Shown: piece after piece, positions 24,661 to 37,105 of the stretch
Numbering within the stretch: position 1 is the first letter of the stretch
How the letters are laid out: every line of letters begins with the position of its first letter
Assembly: GCF_051622035.1 (NCBI RefSeq)
Contig: NC_135359.1
Span: 22,726,001 to 22,790,000 of the forward strand
Length of the DNA: 64,000 nucleotides
Direction of reading: 5' to 3'
DNA from: Arctopsyche grandis
Lineage: Eukaryota > Arthropoda > Insecta > Trichoptera > Hydropsychidae
Position numbers and translations under genes: made by a program
Notes under the pieces: model-generated
What the model was told of the DNA's origin: nothing
Database searches by the model: none
What the model saw: the letters and a program-made list of their open reading frames with translations, nothing else

Positions 24661-26143
24661 ATCACATCAATAAAATGTTGATCTAGTTTAAAACACATTC
24701 CCTTTTGCATTTCAATCTCGATTATGTACATATTATGAAGATTGTATAGAGTTAAAAAATCTTTTCTATGAACTTTTCACAAATAAAATAATATAAAAAT
24801 ATTTTATCATTCATTATATAATATATTAGTGAAGAAAAAATATATATGAGATATAATGAGAGCTTATAATTGAAATTTTATAAGATATAGTGAGAAAAAG
24901 ATAAAGTTATAGGCGTTTAAACAATTAAAATCTAACAAAAGAAGTGTGGGGGGGGGGGATGGAAAGTTAAACAAACTAGGCTACTGGCCAAGCGTCCAAA
25001 GTATCTCTATAACGATTATATTTCTCTATCAACTAAGGGGAAACAATTGAAATCTCTATCGGGGATATTCAAAGCGATATTTAGGTTTGTCCAAAACAAT
25101 GTGGAAAGTGAAACTAAGTAAAATCTGTAAAAAAAATAAGTACTTGACTGTTTATTGCAAATTTTGTCGACGAATTCGTCACCGCTGGGCAGATGGGAAT
25201 TTTCAGGTTTCACTTACATCGCTTACCATTTCAGACCGGGCCTTACCATACTTTTGTTTTTTGGTATTCCGATAAGAACAAGGTTCATTGTAAGTAAAGA
25301 TCAATTTAATAGATATGTACATAATACGTATATGTATTGGTAGGTGACTTTTCACTGCATATCCTAGTAAAGAGACTACCTAAGTATTGTCTAAAGCTTA
25401 TCCTGTCTTCATGTTGATACCATTGAAGTTTACGGTTCAAGACGCACTTCTACTATCCGTAACAGTAGCGGCTCGTGAGAATTTACAGTGGGGGGCTGCA
25501 GAGGTTAAATGCGAACAAAAATAGTATAAATATGTAGTACTATAATGGGAGGTCTGCAGCCCGCAGCCCATATGGCCGAGCAGTCACTGCTCCATACATT
25601 AACCTATTTAATTTAGCTTGTAGTGCTAGTTAGCTGTAGATTCTGTAATTTGTCACAAAATCAAAATAAACTTCCATGAGTACTTAGCGTTGATTTTTGT
25701 CACAGGCACATACTAACTGTAAGTTACGACATGATCCAGTTGTCGAAGTGAACTTACACAAAGTCAATGTTAAAATGAGTGTAACCATTAGCTTCCGCTA
25801 TGTCCGTTGTGCCATTTACAAGCGATACTTAATGATTTTATGGTTCCTCGAACGTTAACGGCACATTCGAACGGAACGATCGTTCCGATCTGGGACAATA
25901 GTACGATCATCGTCGGAATATTAATGGAAACCCCAATAACATTCGACACAGTATAGATTGATTATACACCATAAGAGCTAGATCCTATTTACTTTAAATT
26001 AGTTCCGAAGAATAAAACAAAACTGTACTCGCATAGAAGTACATACATATAATTGGCGACGCACATTGCCTCTTGAAGATTCACAAGTTTCCAAAAGAAA
26101 ATTTGATTCAAGAACTATACAGGCAATCAATGATTATATGTTA
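24661..26143. other. Intergenic, no gene; possible small hAT-like palindrome
   Basis: Includes a G10 homopolymer near 24,950. At 25,464-25,590, left CAGTAGCGGCTCGTG and the reverse complement of the right, CAGTGACTGCTCGGC, look like inverted ends, but no target duplication was found. At 25,872-25,887 there is a perfect 16-bp palindrome, CGGAACGATCGTTCCG. No coding region is supported. Confidence 0.4.
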
Positions 26144-27391
26144 CAGTCCAAGTGTACATTTTGTTTGTTCATGAACATACTAGTTTGTTCATATACGAAG
26201 CAATCTGGCCAGTTATAGTATACATATACATATGTATATATTTCAGTCGGAGTAATATATTCCAACTGGCATTTTAGGTCATTCGAATACAATTCAACTA
26301 GTGAATTATATTTCTTCAAACGCAAATACACTTTCATCAGTGTGCTCGAGTTTTAATATAACAGTTGAATTTTGACAACTCCGATGATTTTACGAATGTC
26401 ATAGAATTCAATAATGCGTTAATATTTGCTAGGTAACGAGTACCGTATTAAAATAGCTCTACGAATGTCTTCAAAACAAAAATGTGACTTTCCAACTCAA
26501 TTTACTAATTGAGTGACGTTTTCACGAAAACCTTACCTTTCCATCTAACTCCGTGCCAACTTATAATTGAACCGTATTTTCAGTTGTAATATATTTTGCC
26601 CAGTTGGAATGTAATTCGCCATATGAATCAACTTAAATGAATTAGACGGAATATATTCCAACTATTCAAAATATATTACAACTGAAAATACACTTCAGCT
26701 ATAACGGTAATTGGTACCAGGTTAGATGGAATACATTCCATCTAGTCAAAATATATTACACTTCAACCATAGCATATACAAAAGAACAATTTGGCAAAAC
26801 GAACTAGTTTATTCATGAACAAACTATTTAGCATAAGTTTAAGTATTCCGAATCATTATTTGCAATATTTTTAACAATAGCGGAAACGGGAATTATTGCA
26901 ACGTTTCAAATACAGCTTCCAAAGGATTTCCCCTTTAATTACTTGGCGTTTTGATGTCTCAAAGGTTTTGACAGGTAAAAGTTTCATGCGACAACTGATG
27001 AGTCAATTTCTACCAGTTTCTACACACAAACTAAAACCAATAGTTCGTGTATGAATTAACTAGTATGTTCATGAACGAATCAAAAATGAAGAAACCGACG
27101 AAACATCAAAAATCATATCACATCATTAATGAGTTTTCCATTGACCCTGATTCACAACTGCACAAGTGCCACAATAAAAAATAAACACCACTGTTTCTTC
27201 TGCCATTTTTTTATAATGATATATAAATACACTTCTCAGTCACAACCCCACAAAGTTTGTGTCACATCGCCATGTATTTAACAAATGTACACATTTTTAT
27301 TAACATCTTTAGAAAAGAACGGTGCCGCCCATTTCTGACTGTTCTTTAACGAAGATTTCGAAGTATTGGTATATACTTGTAACTTGGACTG
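26144..27391. mobile_element. DNA transposon, TIR CAGTCCAAGTG, copy 2 (TA target)
   Basis: Ends CAGTCCAAGTGTACATTTTG and (reverse complement) CAGTCCAAGTTACAAG are flanked by TA at 26,142-26,143 and 27,392-27,393. It shares blocks with 9407-10,541, such as TTCATGAACATACTAGTTTG and CTGGCCAGTTATAGTATACA. The middle (about 26,245-26,770) is an AT-rich insertion with repeated ATATATTCCAACT / AAAATATATTACAACT words in inverted orientation. No transposase remains. Confidence 0.8.
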
Positions 27392-27393
27392 TA

Positions 27394-28325
27394 ACGTATA
27401 CCATGTACCATACATGACCTGACCTCTAATAAATGGGAAACGCTTCTACAAAACGAGCAATCTATTTTATAATCATCGAATCGCTTTGTAATGCACATTA
27501 CTATGTATTACCTCACATGCTCGTCGGCCAGCGTAATTTCCATAACGGCAAAAATAACCGCATTCACTCATGAAGACAGTGCAAGTTCGTGTCGGACAAA
27601 TGTGCAACGAGCAGACATCCCATCAGATGGCCGTTATTATTATTGTAAAGCCTACCAACCACCATAGAGCACGAGGAGACGATTAAATCCAAAAGGAAAA
27701 ACACTCGACAGCGTAACGGTCAATGGTTTTTTATCGCATTCGTAACGCGAAAGCCGTCATATCGACGGCACACTTGCATAATATTGAAGTGAGGATGAAA
27801 TGACAACATCCGTAAGTTTTGGGTCGCGAGGATCTCAATGTGCGAAACCAGCTCCGCGTGACCCACTTCGAGACCCAATGTCGAGTCAATGGTAATCGCG
27901 GGGCAGTTACGATTAATACCGTTGCTTTTGGCGGGGCAGGGCTGAGCCCCTCGGGCATTCGGTCAGATGGACCGGCTCTGGAGCCACATCTATGTATTTA
28001 CCACCAGGTCAATGTGACACACGGCCAAGGCTGCGGTGACCGCGAGAACCACGCGTTGCGCACTCACCATGCCCACACTCTCGGATAAAAGTGAAAATTT
28101 GCTCCGTAACGCATCTAACTTGCGCAATCCTCGTAAAGCCGTTATTTATAACATAATATAATAGCCATCAGTCACGGTGTGCAGTTTGTATAGTAAATAT
28201 TTAGAAATCTCTACCCTAGTTCGGAGTTTGGAGGAGTAGTGTTGAGTTTTCAGTCACTATTTAAGCTCAATCGGTAGTGTGCAGTACGAAGTCAGGGTAT
28301 GGCCAAAATTGGAAAAATATTTTGG
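27394..28325. other. Intergenic, no gene seen
   Basis: Positions 27,730-28,085 are relatively GC-rich with opposing short frames (75 and 89 codons) that mirror each other and match nothing I recognise. Confidence 0.4.
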
Positions 28326-28333
28326 ATCATACC

Positions 28334-28867
28334 TAAAGTGACCATACGTCCCGTTTTGAACGGGACCGTCCCATTTTTAGGTAGCCTGTCCCGTTGTCCC
28401 CAAGCACAGCTTCGGGACGTCGAAATGTCCCGTTTTCAAAAAGAGAGTATATTTATTGAATTATTATATATATATATACATTTTACATTTTATGCCTGCC
28501 CGGAACTAATGCACTCGTAGAAAGAGTCTTTTCATAGATGAACAAGTTGTGGATGACCGAAATAACGCAATTTCAAGTCGCAGTTCTTAAGCTTAAAATT
28601 AAAATCAATTTTGAGAAATCCTGCCAAGAATTTCATTCTTATTAAAAAGCAAACCCAGTAATACTTTGTTCATCAGAAAAATATAAAACAACATAATTTT
28701 TTTTTTATTTATATTATTCATTCCTTTTCTTTTCTTCATCAACATTCCTGTTATTTTTATTAACAAATAAAAACTATGAAAAAATACGCTTTTTCTTGAA
28801 TACACATACTATTACGTAAAAATTGGGAGATGTCCCGTTTTGAGGACAAAAATAAATGGTCACATTA
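28334..28867 (+). mobile_element. hAT element, internally deleted, copy 2
   Basis: The ends are TAAAGTGACC and GGTCACATTA, flanked by an exact 8-bp duplication ATCATACC at 28,326-28,333 and 28,868-28,875. It aligns with 23,114-23,594 throughout, including CAAGCACAGCTTCGGGACGT and the degraded transposase C-terminus (MPARN-CTRRKSLF in one frame). It is non-autonomous. Confidence 0.9.
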
Positions 28868-28875
28868 ATCATACC

Positions 28876-30769
28876 TCCAATTTCCCCTCCAAAAATGATG
28901 ATTTTTAGTGATGTATTTACTTGTACCACTGTTCATTTCAAATTGACCCTTTTTCGTTTCAAATTAAACCTTTTTCATTTCAAATTGACAATAAAAAGGT
29001 GTCGATTTGAAATGAAAAAGGGTCAGTTTAGAATGAAATACCCAGAGAAGTGGCTTTAGGCGTTATATTGTTGTCAAGTGACGATTGTCCACAGAAATTT
29101 CTAAAAAAGTATAAATTGAACTTTTCCGAAAAATTTTATATGAGTGGTCTTTGACCTCAGGCTCCGACCCTTTACAAAAACATTTGTAAATAAATAAATA
29201 TAGACTCTTAATCATTAGATAGTGTGCCAAATTTGATGGCTCCAAATTAAAATCTGTAGATTTTCACAATGGGTAAATTTATCTTTGTATTCGTTTAGTA
29301 AGATGTATCATATGGCCAGTCGGTCAGTTTTTATCCATCCGATTAGTTTCTTTTTGAGATACAAAATACTTACTTATGTATTACAAATGTAATGAGGTCA
29401 AAAGTTGAGTTGCAATATTTTCTGGAATACATATACAGCAAGTAGTTTTGCTCATCAAGCCGTGATGTTTGCAATGAAGGTATGTAAATTAGTCGGTAAT
29501 TTTCGTATACTGAGACGACTTATATGAGCTTGAGATACCTGGATATTCATAAATTATACTATCACATAAATTACATACACAGGGATGTGAGGGCATTGAG
29601 CACTTAATAATTCGAAATCGTTGAAACGGTACACGACGGGTGAATGCAATAACGATTTTCGCACAGCACGATCCGTTATATCCGAGCGTACATTTCATAT
29701 GGCATTCATCTTTAATTTATCGAACGAAAGTGTTATCGAAATAGTTCGTACATACTCGAGTTCTGCATGATAAAAAAATGGAAAATTTTACTTGGAAGTG
29801 GTGAACAATGCTATATTGTTGGGAAACGCAAGAAGAACGCCGTATTCATACGTAGTTGGCACAGAATACACGCTTTCACACGTGGCTCCCGGTACCAGCA
29901 CGCAAACAACGCTAATTATGATGACGATGATTGCTTATCGAAAGGGAATATACGTACATTGGCGATTTTATAATTGCTCGGCGATTTATTTTCATTCGAT
30001 TGTGTTGCTGGACGGACGATTTGCGCGAAATTCACTTTGTACGTGCGCTCATTTCCCACTAGATACTTGGTTGTTCACGTGGAAATTAGCGAGGTCATTG
30101 GCGATATAGTCGATAGTTGAGTATAATATTTACGTAAATATGTATGTAAGCGTTTTTGATTGACGATCTTGACGAATATTGGCATTAACTGCCATGTATT
30201 GACTTGAGAAGAATAACTCATTGCAGAAATTAGATGTATCCATACTGATGGGAACGAATAGGAGTGCCATAAAACGATTCCTTAAAATGGTATGGCATAT
30301 TTGTAGGAAAAATAGATAGTACTGAATGTTCAATGCATATATGTATGAATATTCATTTTGGCCCAACAGATGAAATCGATATATTCTGTAAGAAGAACAA
30401 TTACTTGAATATATTGCGAGATGGTCGAGTTTAGGTCGCCATCCTGTGAGTTGGGACCGATTCGATCATGTTGGTGGCTACCACTTTACTTCCTTCCCGA
30501 CCGTCATATTAAATAGTCGTGCATTAAATCACAGCGTCATTTCATTCCTTTCGCCCCCATAATATTATACTATGTAATACTAAACAAATACATTTAGTAT
30601 CTTTGAGAAATTATGTATAAAGTCGAATGTGAGAAATGATTATTATTTCTCGCAGGTCGGTCATCAATAGGGCTTTAAGTTTACATATACTATGTATTGT
30701 TAAATTTTTTGCCAGTTATGTCATATAACTATGAAACTTGGACATCGAACGACAAGATGTTACACAAAG
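28876..30769. other. Intergenic, no gene; repeat fragment at 30,420-30,590
   Basis: Positions 28,935-29,030 carry TTTCAAATT-ACCTTTTTC words repeated three or four times. Positions 30,420-30,590 share CGATC(C/A)TGTTGG and CTTTACTTCCTTCCC plus ACATTAAATAGTCGT-type sequence with 62,150-62,340. Frames at 29,767-30,109 have no family resemblance. Confidence 0.45.
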
Positions 30770-30774
30770 AGTTT

Positions 30775-31075
30775 AGGACGTTGTATGCTCGGCATAACGA
30801 GGAAAGATAGGAAACGGAATACTGGGGTGAGAAGTTTGACGAGGGTAGTTGATTAAGTGGAGAGAGTTAAGAGATTGAAATGGCAATGGGTGGATCACAT
30901 AGCTAAAAGAATGGATGAAAGGTGGACAAAAGAAGTGCTGGAATGTGAAAGGATGAAAGGAAGGCTGCAAGGAAGATGGGTGGACGAAATTTTGGATGAA
31001 ATTAGAAAAATAAAAGTGGGGTTGGAGAGGCATTCATGCAGCAGTGGATGGGGAATGGCTGTAAATGATGATGAT
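30775..31075 (+). pseudogene. LINE ORF C-terminal relic (RTE-like), copy 2
   Basis: Translation gives RCMLGITRKDRKRNTGVRSL, ERVKRLKWQWVDHIAKRMDE, RWTKEVLE and GRLQGRWVDEI, parallel to the 22,597 copy. It breaks frame before the final tryptophan block (GLERHSCSSGW in the shifted frame). Dead fragment, no tail seen. Confidence 0.85.
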
Positions 31076-31591
31076 ATTGTTAAATGGACTGAAGCTTGGA
31101 CTCTTTTCAACGATAGCATATTTTCAAGTGTCTAAATTTCTACAGGCTAAGATCATTGCTAGATTTGTATAACCCACTATCATCAGAAAAAATATATACA
31201 TAGTTTTATAGTTGATAGTAAAAAATATATTTTGCAAAAATGGATCAAGTTGATGTTGGTAGGACGTTAGGGAGAACTTTTGAAGGATTATGTTACAAAC
31301 TACATGAGGCTAAATTTGGTGAAAACGTTAATAGCAATATTTTTCTCAAGCCCCTTAATAAGATTCACAAAAATAAGTGAAAAATAGGTTACATTAACGC
31401 TTATCGTATGCGCGGTCGTTCGTTGAGCAATCTTTAAATAAATGGCGTGTTTGCAAAACGGAAATAGTCAAAAATTAAATACGCATTGTTTAAATCATAA
31501 CGAGGTTGTGATTTCCGACTCGATACGATCGTAAGACCTTGTCGTTAATGGGGAATTTTTATTTTTTCAAGGATTCGCTGTCTACGACGAA

Positions 31592-33477
31592 ATGATACCG
31601 AGAGGATTGCTCCTCGTTGTTATCATCAACATCATCGGCGCGGAGAGTCAACTCATATTTCCTCGCAATGTATCCAGGAAGCCCAGAATGAACTCAAACA
31701 AAATAACCGATGTCGACACTAGCTGCACCAAAGACTCGATGGACGTGAGGGTGAGGATGGAGAGACCTTTCAAAGGGGTGATCTTCACCAAAGACTTCGC
31801 TAGGGAGTGCAGATCTCAAGGTGAGTACAAACCAAAATAACAAATAACCAACGATGTTGTGATTTTAATAGTATAATTTTAGGAAATATGGAGACATCTG
31901 TAACTTTACATTTACCTCCGAACTCTTGTGGAGTAAGGGTTGGATCTCGGAAGAATGAAAATTCAACGGAAAACGACGTAGAAGAGTACACGGATGAGGG
32001 TTTATTCTATATAGTGACGATCGTCATTCAAATGGATAAGTTTTTGCAACAGTCCTCGGATCAGGAGAGAGTGATCAAATGTTGGTTGAAGCCCAAAGCA
32101 ATGCAAATCAGAAGTTACCTAATTGAAGAAATGATCGAGAAAAAAATCAAGGAAATCACTAAAGTTCCTAGTGAGATTAAGAATCACAGGTGAGAAAAAT
32201 TAATCATATATAATAATAAAATTTCAATTGATTCTTTAAAAATGTGAAAAATTGAATACAATGCATTGTTTTCAGATCTGGAAGAATGGGTAATGAGTGG
32301 AAGGACATGTCAGAAGAGCAACAATCATCAATCATGGAACAGGCAAGGGCATGGATGGAAATTTTGCCATCAAACGGAAACGTAGAAGCAACTACTGTAG
32401 AAGTTGGAGAACCAACTATGCTCCTTATCAAATCGACTTTGCCCGGTATGAATAAATTAAAACTCTCCGTTGTATCTTGTATGTTGTAATACGTATGATT
32501 AAATTAAACTAAATCATTTTCAGCTGGTGTCGGTTTGAGAATAACGGATTGTCTAGCTCACGATGGACTCGGTGAATCCTCCCAGACGCTTTTGGACGAA
32601 ACGGGCTGTCCCGTGGATGAGTTGATCTTCCCGAAGATGAAGACGTACCATCACACACCGAGCTCACAGCAAAAAGCCAAGAGAACCACTTTCGACAACC
32701 ACCGCATGGACGACGAAGAGTTACAAGAGCAAAAGAACAATCAGAGCAACACGTTCCAGCACATTATGTCGTACAAGCACGCCAGTACGATATTCTCGGC
32801 CTTTAAGTTCCCAGATAGGGCGAGATTGCATTTGACTTGTGGACTAGAACTGTGCAAAGGAGAATGTCCGACTGTAGATTGCAATCGTAACGAGCTCATG
32901 CCCAAGTCCAAAGACGCCTTACTGCGAAGGGTCAGGTTAGATAAAGGATCTGACGGATTGGTAATCGACAGACTGCAAGTTTACAATAGCATTGAAGTGC
33001 TAGCGCCAAATATAGAGCTGGAGAACGACGCGTCCATCAGAGGTATTTCTAGTCGAATGTAATCTTCAAATATAATATATGTATAGATGAGAGATGAATT
33101 TAAACCTCTTTTCAGGTTCGCGCCAGTCTATCGGTCTGAGTAGAAACGACATAGATAATATGCTGTCAACATCTATTCCAGGAGATAAGACTGTGTGCAT
33201 GTCTCCGAGTAAAATGGCGTTAGCGTTTTGTGTTTTGGGTCTGGTTTTCCTTTCGGCTCTAGTCGTGGCATTCATCTCTTTGATACGAGCGCGGAGGAAA
33301 TACGGTGCAGATAGATTTGGAGGACCTCTTAGTTTCTACACCGGAAGTAAAAGCATCTTTTCGGGATCGGGAAGTTCAAATTCGGGCTTCAGCGGTAGCA
33401 AATTGCTACTCACGGACAGTCCATATCTCGAACATCAATCAACGAGCAGCAATTGGCCATACGGAAGGGTTTTATAA
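31592..33477 (+). CDS. ZP-domain transmembrane protein, 5 coding exons
   Basis: Coding exons are 31592-31820, 31883-32189, 32276-32445, 32524-33042 and 33116-33477, giving 528 residues. The start ATG lies 20 bases after a likely acceptor (TTTTTTCAAG, ending 31571), so an untranslated upstream exon is expected. Residues 1-19 form a signal peptide. Cysteines at 45, 73, 92 and 143 fit the ZP-N half, and those at 245, 264, 341, 346, 350 and 355 the ZP-C half. A basic RRVR stretch (369-373) may be a proprotein cleavage site. A membrane span covers about 442-464, followed by a Ser/Gly-rich cytoplasmic tail. Arthropod ZP proteins of this type organise apical extracellular matrix and cuticle. I cannot assign the exact orthologue; no PAN or EGF domain is present. 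Confidence 0.9.
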
Positions 33478-33585
33478 AATAGTAACTAGGATTATTTTGA
33501 CTGATAGATAATTTTTCCTATTTATTTTTAGTAATAGAAAAGCATTTGATCAAAAGTATCAAATTAATAATATGATACATTAAAA

Positions 33586-33659
33586 TATGTGAATTGCTTG
33601 AAATTTAACGCTAAAATTTTATCATAGTAAACGTTAAATTTTGATCGAATTCACATCTT
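33586..33659. repeat. Imperfect inverted repeat in the ZP gene 3' UTR
   Basis: ATGTGAATT...AAATTTAACG is mirrored by CGTTAAATTT...AATTCACATC around a ~21-base centre. It lies about 110 bases after the stop codon. It could be an RNA stem or a small element end. Confidence 0.5.
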
Positions 33660-33683
33660 AATTTTATAAAGTGTCACAAGTTA

Positions 33684-33696
33684 AATAAAAAATAAA
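33684..33696 (+). terminator. Polyadenylation signals of the ZP gene
   Basis: Two AATAAA hexamers (33684-33689 and 33691-33696) lie about 210 bases after the stop codon and are the first clustered signals downstream. Confidence 0.5.
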
Positions 33697-33699
33697 TTG

Positions 33700-35067
33700 T
33701 ATTTAATTTGATGCCCAATATATATGTATGTAGTATGTATTTTTTCGACAGAGTGCTATTTGTTTAATACGCTTTTCAGTAAAATCACGTTACCCTAATA
33801 CTATAAAAAAATAAATTGTTTCTAAATACAGGGTCTATTTGGTGGTAGTTGGTAAAGGGAATAGGGCGACAAACTTATGACAAATCAAAAGTAATAATTC
33901 ATCAACATAACTGGATTATATTTATGTTCAATGAATTTACATTGATTTTATACATAGCTCATGTTATAACATCAACAATGATTAATGTATACCCATTTAT
34001 ACAGTTGTTTTAAACAAGCATTTTTGACATTATATATATACAAATATAAAATAAAACCACATATAAAAGAAAAGTATTTTCATTTAAGTCGTTCGTATTA
34101 CATTTTTTTATAACAAATATCGCATCTTAACAGTAAAATATTTTTATCCCAAGTAAAACGTTTTACTTTTAAACTTCGCTTGAAAAATTCAGACAGTATG
34201 AGTGTTAGTACAATTGTCAAATTTGTATATATACAAATGTTTAGAAGTCAAATACTGTTTATGTGAAGTAGTAAAACAAACTACGAATACAAAATAAACA
34301 AGTATGTACTTAGCATTGTACTGAATTGTGAAGATTAAACTGATATATTTTTTATATTTTATAGAATGTATACACAATGAATATTGATTATACACCAAAC
34401 AATTTATAGTTAAACATTTAGTTCAAAGAGATAAAATTGTTCAAGAAAATACATGCATTTAATGATTATATATGTAGATTCACATATTAAATACATATAA
34501 CAAACAGTCTTTACCGATCTTTATATTATATTTAGATAACAAGAATTTTATAATTCAATTGTAACTGGTAAGATAAAAATTAAAAATATATCGTTGAGAG
34601 CGAAAATATTAAGTAACACATGTTATTAAATAATTGCAATAATTTAACCTAATAATTTGGATAGATAAATACATTTTCCATGCAGTGGAAATAAACTTCA
34701 ACACATTTAAATGTCGAATAATATACATGCACAATGTATGAACATTCATACTGTTGAACATTTAACATTAGAATACATATTTCCAAATCAATTTCATATT
34801 CACATTGTATATATAAAAAATTCAATAAATTGTACTAATAATATGTTCAATATATAAACATAAAAAGCTAATGATTTCGTTAAAAATAAATGCTAAAATT
34901 ATAATGCAATTGCCAAAAATTAAATCAAACAATGAACATACACGTCAAATACTCAATGTTTTTTGATGTTCTTTAATAATAAATATTTAATAAGAGTAAA
35001 CATTTTCAACATAATCTAAAAAAATAAAAAAACACATGCTTCATGCAAAACCACAGAACGAACACAT
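33700..35067. other. Spacer, probably containing the long AT-rich 3' UTR of YKT6
   Basis: Very AT-rich sequence without frames or terminal repeats, lying downstream of the YKT6 stop on the minus strand. How much of it is transcribed cannot be told. Confidence 0.4.
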
Positions 35068-35667
35068 TCACCCAAAATTACAGCAACTGTTTGTTTTGCG
35101 AGCAGTTTTATAAAAAGCTTTACTATTCATGGATAAACTATCCGATTTGGCTACAAGATCGTCCAACTTTTCACCTCGATCCAACACCGCCTTAATAGTA
35201 TCGTGCAGTATTATTTTGGTCTCGTCGAGATCTTCCTGCATTTTGGTCAACGCATCGGCTTCTCTGGGATTTTGATATTTTGTAAGATAGCCCGGTAAAT
35301 GGGGAAAATCGATCGTCGTTTCGTTAGACGTAGGCCACAAGTTTGCAGGAATACTCGCTGAGAATTCGTCTAATACTTTCGTGATCAGCGTGTGAGACAC
35401 GCGACTCGGATACTCGTGATCAGTTATCAAAACGCCGGCTAAATTATCCACACGGACGTATACTTGGCACATATATTCGCCTTCTTTGACAGATTGCCTG
35501 GAAGCCGTCGGCGTCCTTTCCACTATAGTTTTGCTGATGAAAGACATGAACTCTTGAACGGATCCACGCTGGAAAAAGCTAAAACTTTGCAAATCGTACG
35601 ACGCTTTAAGACACGTCGCAGTGTTAACATTTTTGTGCATGACAACTAAAGCGTATAGTTTCACCAT
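35068..35667 (-). CDS. Ykt6: YKT6, prenylated R-SNARE
   Basis: One uninterrupted frame of 199 residues, the usual length of YKT6. Residues 1-130 form the longin domain (MVKLYALVVMHK start, SFFQRGSVQEF). Residues 135-195 form the R-SNARE coiled coil, with the zero-layer arginine at 164 (KAVLDRGEKLDDLV). The C-terminus has the paired cysteines 195-196 used for palmitoylation and prenylation. YKT6 mediates fusion at ER-Golgi, endosomal and autophagosome-lysosome steps and cycles on and off membranes. Oddity: the last four residues are CNFG, whereas the human protein ends in CAIM; glycine at the last CaaX position is unusual. An acceptor (AAATTTAG, ending 35686) lies 18 bases before the ATG, so the 5' UTR is spliced. 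Confidence 0.95.
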   Translation of the reverse strand: MVKLYALVVMHKNVNTATCLKASYDLQSFSFFQRGSVQEFMSFISKTIVERTPTASRQSVKEGEYMCQVYVRVDNLAGVLITDHEYPSRVSHTLITKVLDEFSASIPANLWPTSNETTIDFPHLPGYLTKYQNPREADALTKMQEDLDETKIILHDTIKAVLDRGEKLDDLVAKSDSLSMNSKAFYKTARKTNSCCNFG

Positions 35668-35684
35668 CTTGCACTACGATGGGG

Positions 35685-36450
35685 ACTAAATTTGGAATGT
35701 CGAATTCAAGTCTTCAACTCAAATGATGATTTCCATTAGAATCTGAAATTTTTTAAATAAATTTATTCAGATATATTCTTCTTATTATGCCCTCATTACA
35801 TTATAGTAAGTAAACTGTAAATTCCTATTGATCGGAGCATCTTGACTGATAATAATACGAGTATTTTTCTTCCTAGTACATACCAAGTTAACTGAAACAG
35901 GTAAAAAGAAATACATAAGTAGAGTGAAAATTATAGAAAAATATGAAAAAAATTTTATAGAGAAGTGAAACATTAAGACAAATATTGTATAACAATATCG
36001 ATTTTAAATTTGAAAATTATTCGGATATATCATTATGGTTGTAGTCATAGTAACATTGGGTCACATTAGTCTCGTAGAGTCGGGTTATGGAGAAAGGGAG
36101 TGGACATATGAGTCAACAATATGGAAGGTTGGTGGGGTGATGAAGTAGAGTGAGGATGTGGAGGGAGATGTACCTGTTGATCAGCTCATCGGCCTGTAAA
36201 TATTTCGGCGTGCTGTCGACGAAACGAAGACGTGGAAGAAATTATCTGGACCGAAGCCACCCACGACAGCCGATCAGCCGGAAAGCTACAGCCACAGCCA
36301 CAGCCACAGCTACACCTACACCTACAACCACTACTAGACTACTTGTCAGCTTTGACTGCGCATGCGCACGCTTACCAACACACTTCTCACTACTCACTGT
36401 CAAACTTACCCCGATAATACGAACTACGAAACATCTCTTCAAAAATTAGT
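35685..36450 (-). promoter_or_regulatory. Likely 5' UTR intron, leader exon and promoter region of YKT6
   Basis: The minus strand has a good donor (CAACAG|GTACAT, exon end 36174) upstream of the YKT6 acceptor at 35685, so a leader exon probably lies between about 36,174 and 36,420. This stretch is GC-richer than its surroundings. It holds a CAGCCA hexamer repeat (36,288-36,310) that changes into CTACAC/CTACAA units. The assignment rests on position and splice motifs only. Confidence 0.4.
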
Positions 36451-37105
36451 TCAATTGCAGATCTTTATAGTATAAAAAATTAAATACTAAAAATTACATA
36501 TTTTTAATTCATTGCATAAAATCAGTAAGTATAATAACAATAATGAAATTAGTGATTTTTTCCAATTTTTTTACAAGCCTCATATTAGGTTGCTTTCGCT
36601 TTTTCGTCTGACAATTTTTTTTTTTTGTTGAACTCAGAGAGCAGGGGCTTCTTTCTGACCCTGCGACCCCGTCATCCAGTTTTTATTGGTTATCTAGATG
36701 ATTTCTTACGGTTCGCGAAGAAAATTTTAAATTTCATCTCCTTTTCACTACTCCAGCCAACTTAGAAGGTCCATTTTTTGGATTTTTAAAGATATGATCG
36801 TTAAAATGAGATCTCGACACAAGTCACTTCATCTGTTTTTATATAACCAAATCTCACTGTATGTTTTTAATGTCATTTGGACCGCAAATCACGATAATTT
36901 AAGTTTGGAAATTTTTATCTATCTTGACCCTTGAAAATGTATTAAAATAATCTAAGCCCTGTTCGAAAAACAGAACCGGAAATGACAAAAACAACTTCTC
37001 TCGAAACACTGATTTACGTAAAAAGGATAACTTCGTATTTTTTTTTAATAATAAGCAACCCAAGGTAGAGATAGTAGGGTTAAATAAAAATAGAGGGATT
37101 CCTAG

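Noticed and set aside
36175-36235. Minus-strand peptide VDSTPKYLQADELINR ending at a good splice donor
   Set aside because: It looks gene-like, but the frame has a stop just upstream (AGATAATTT) with no ATG or clear acceptor after it, and no partner exon was found. More likely the untranslated leader of YKT6.
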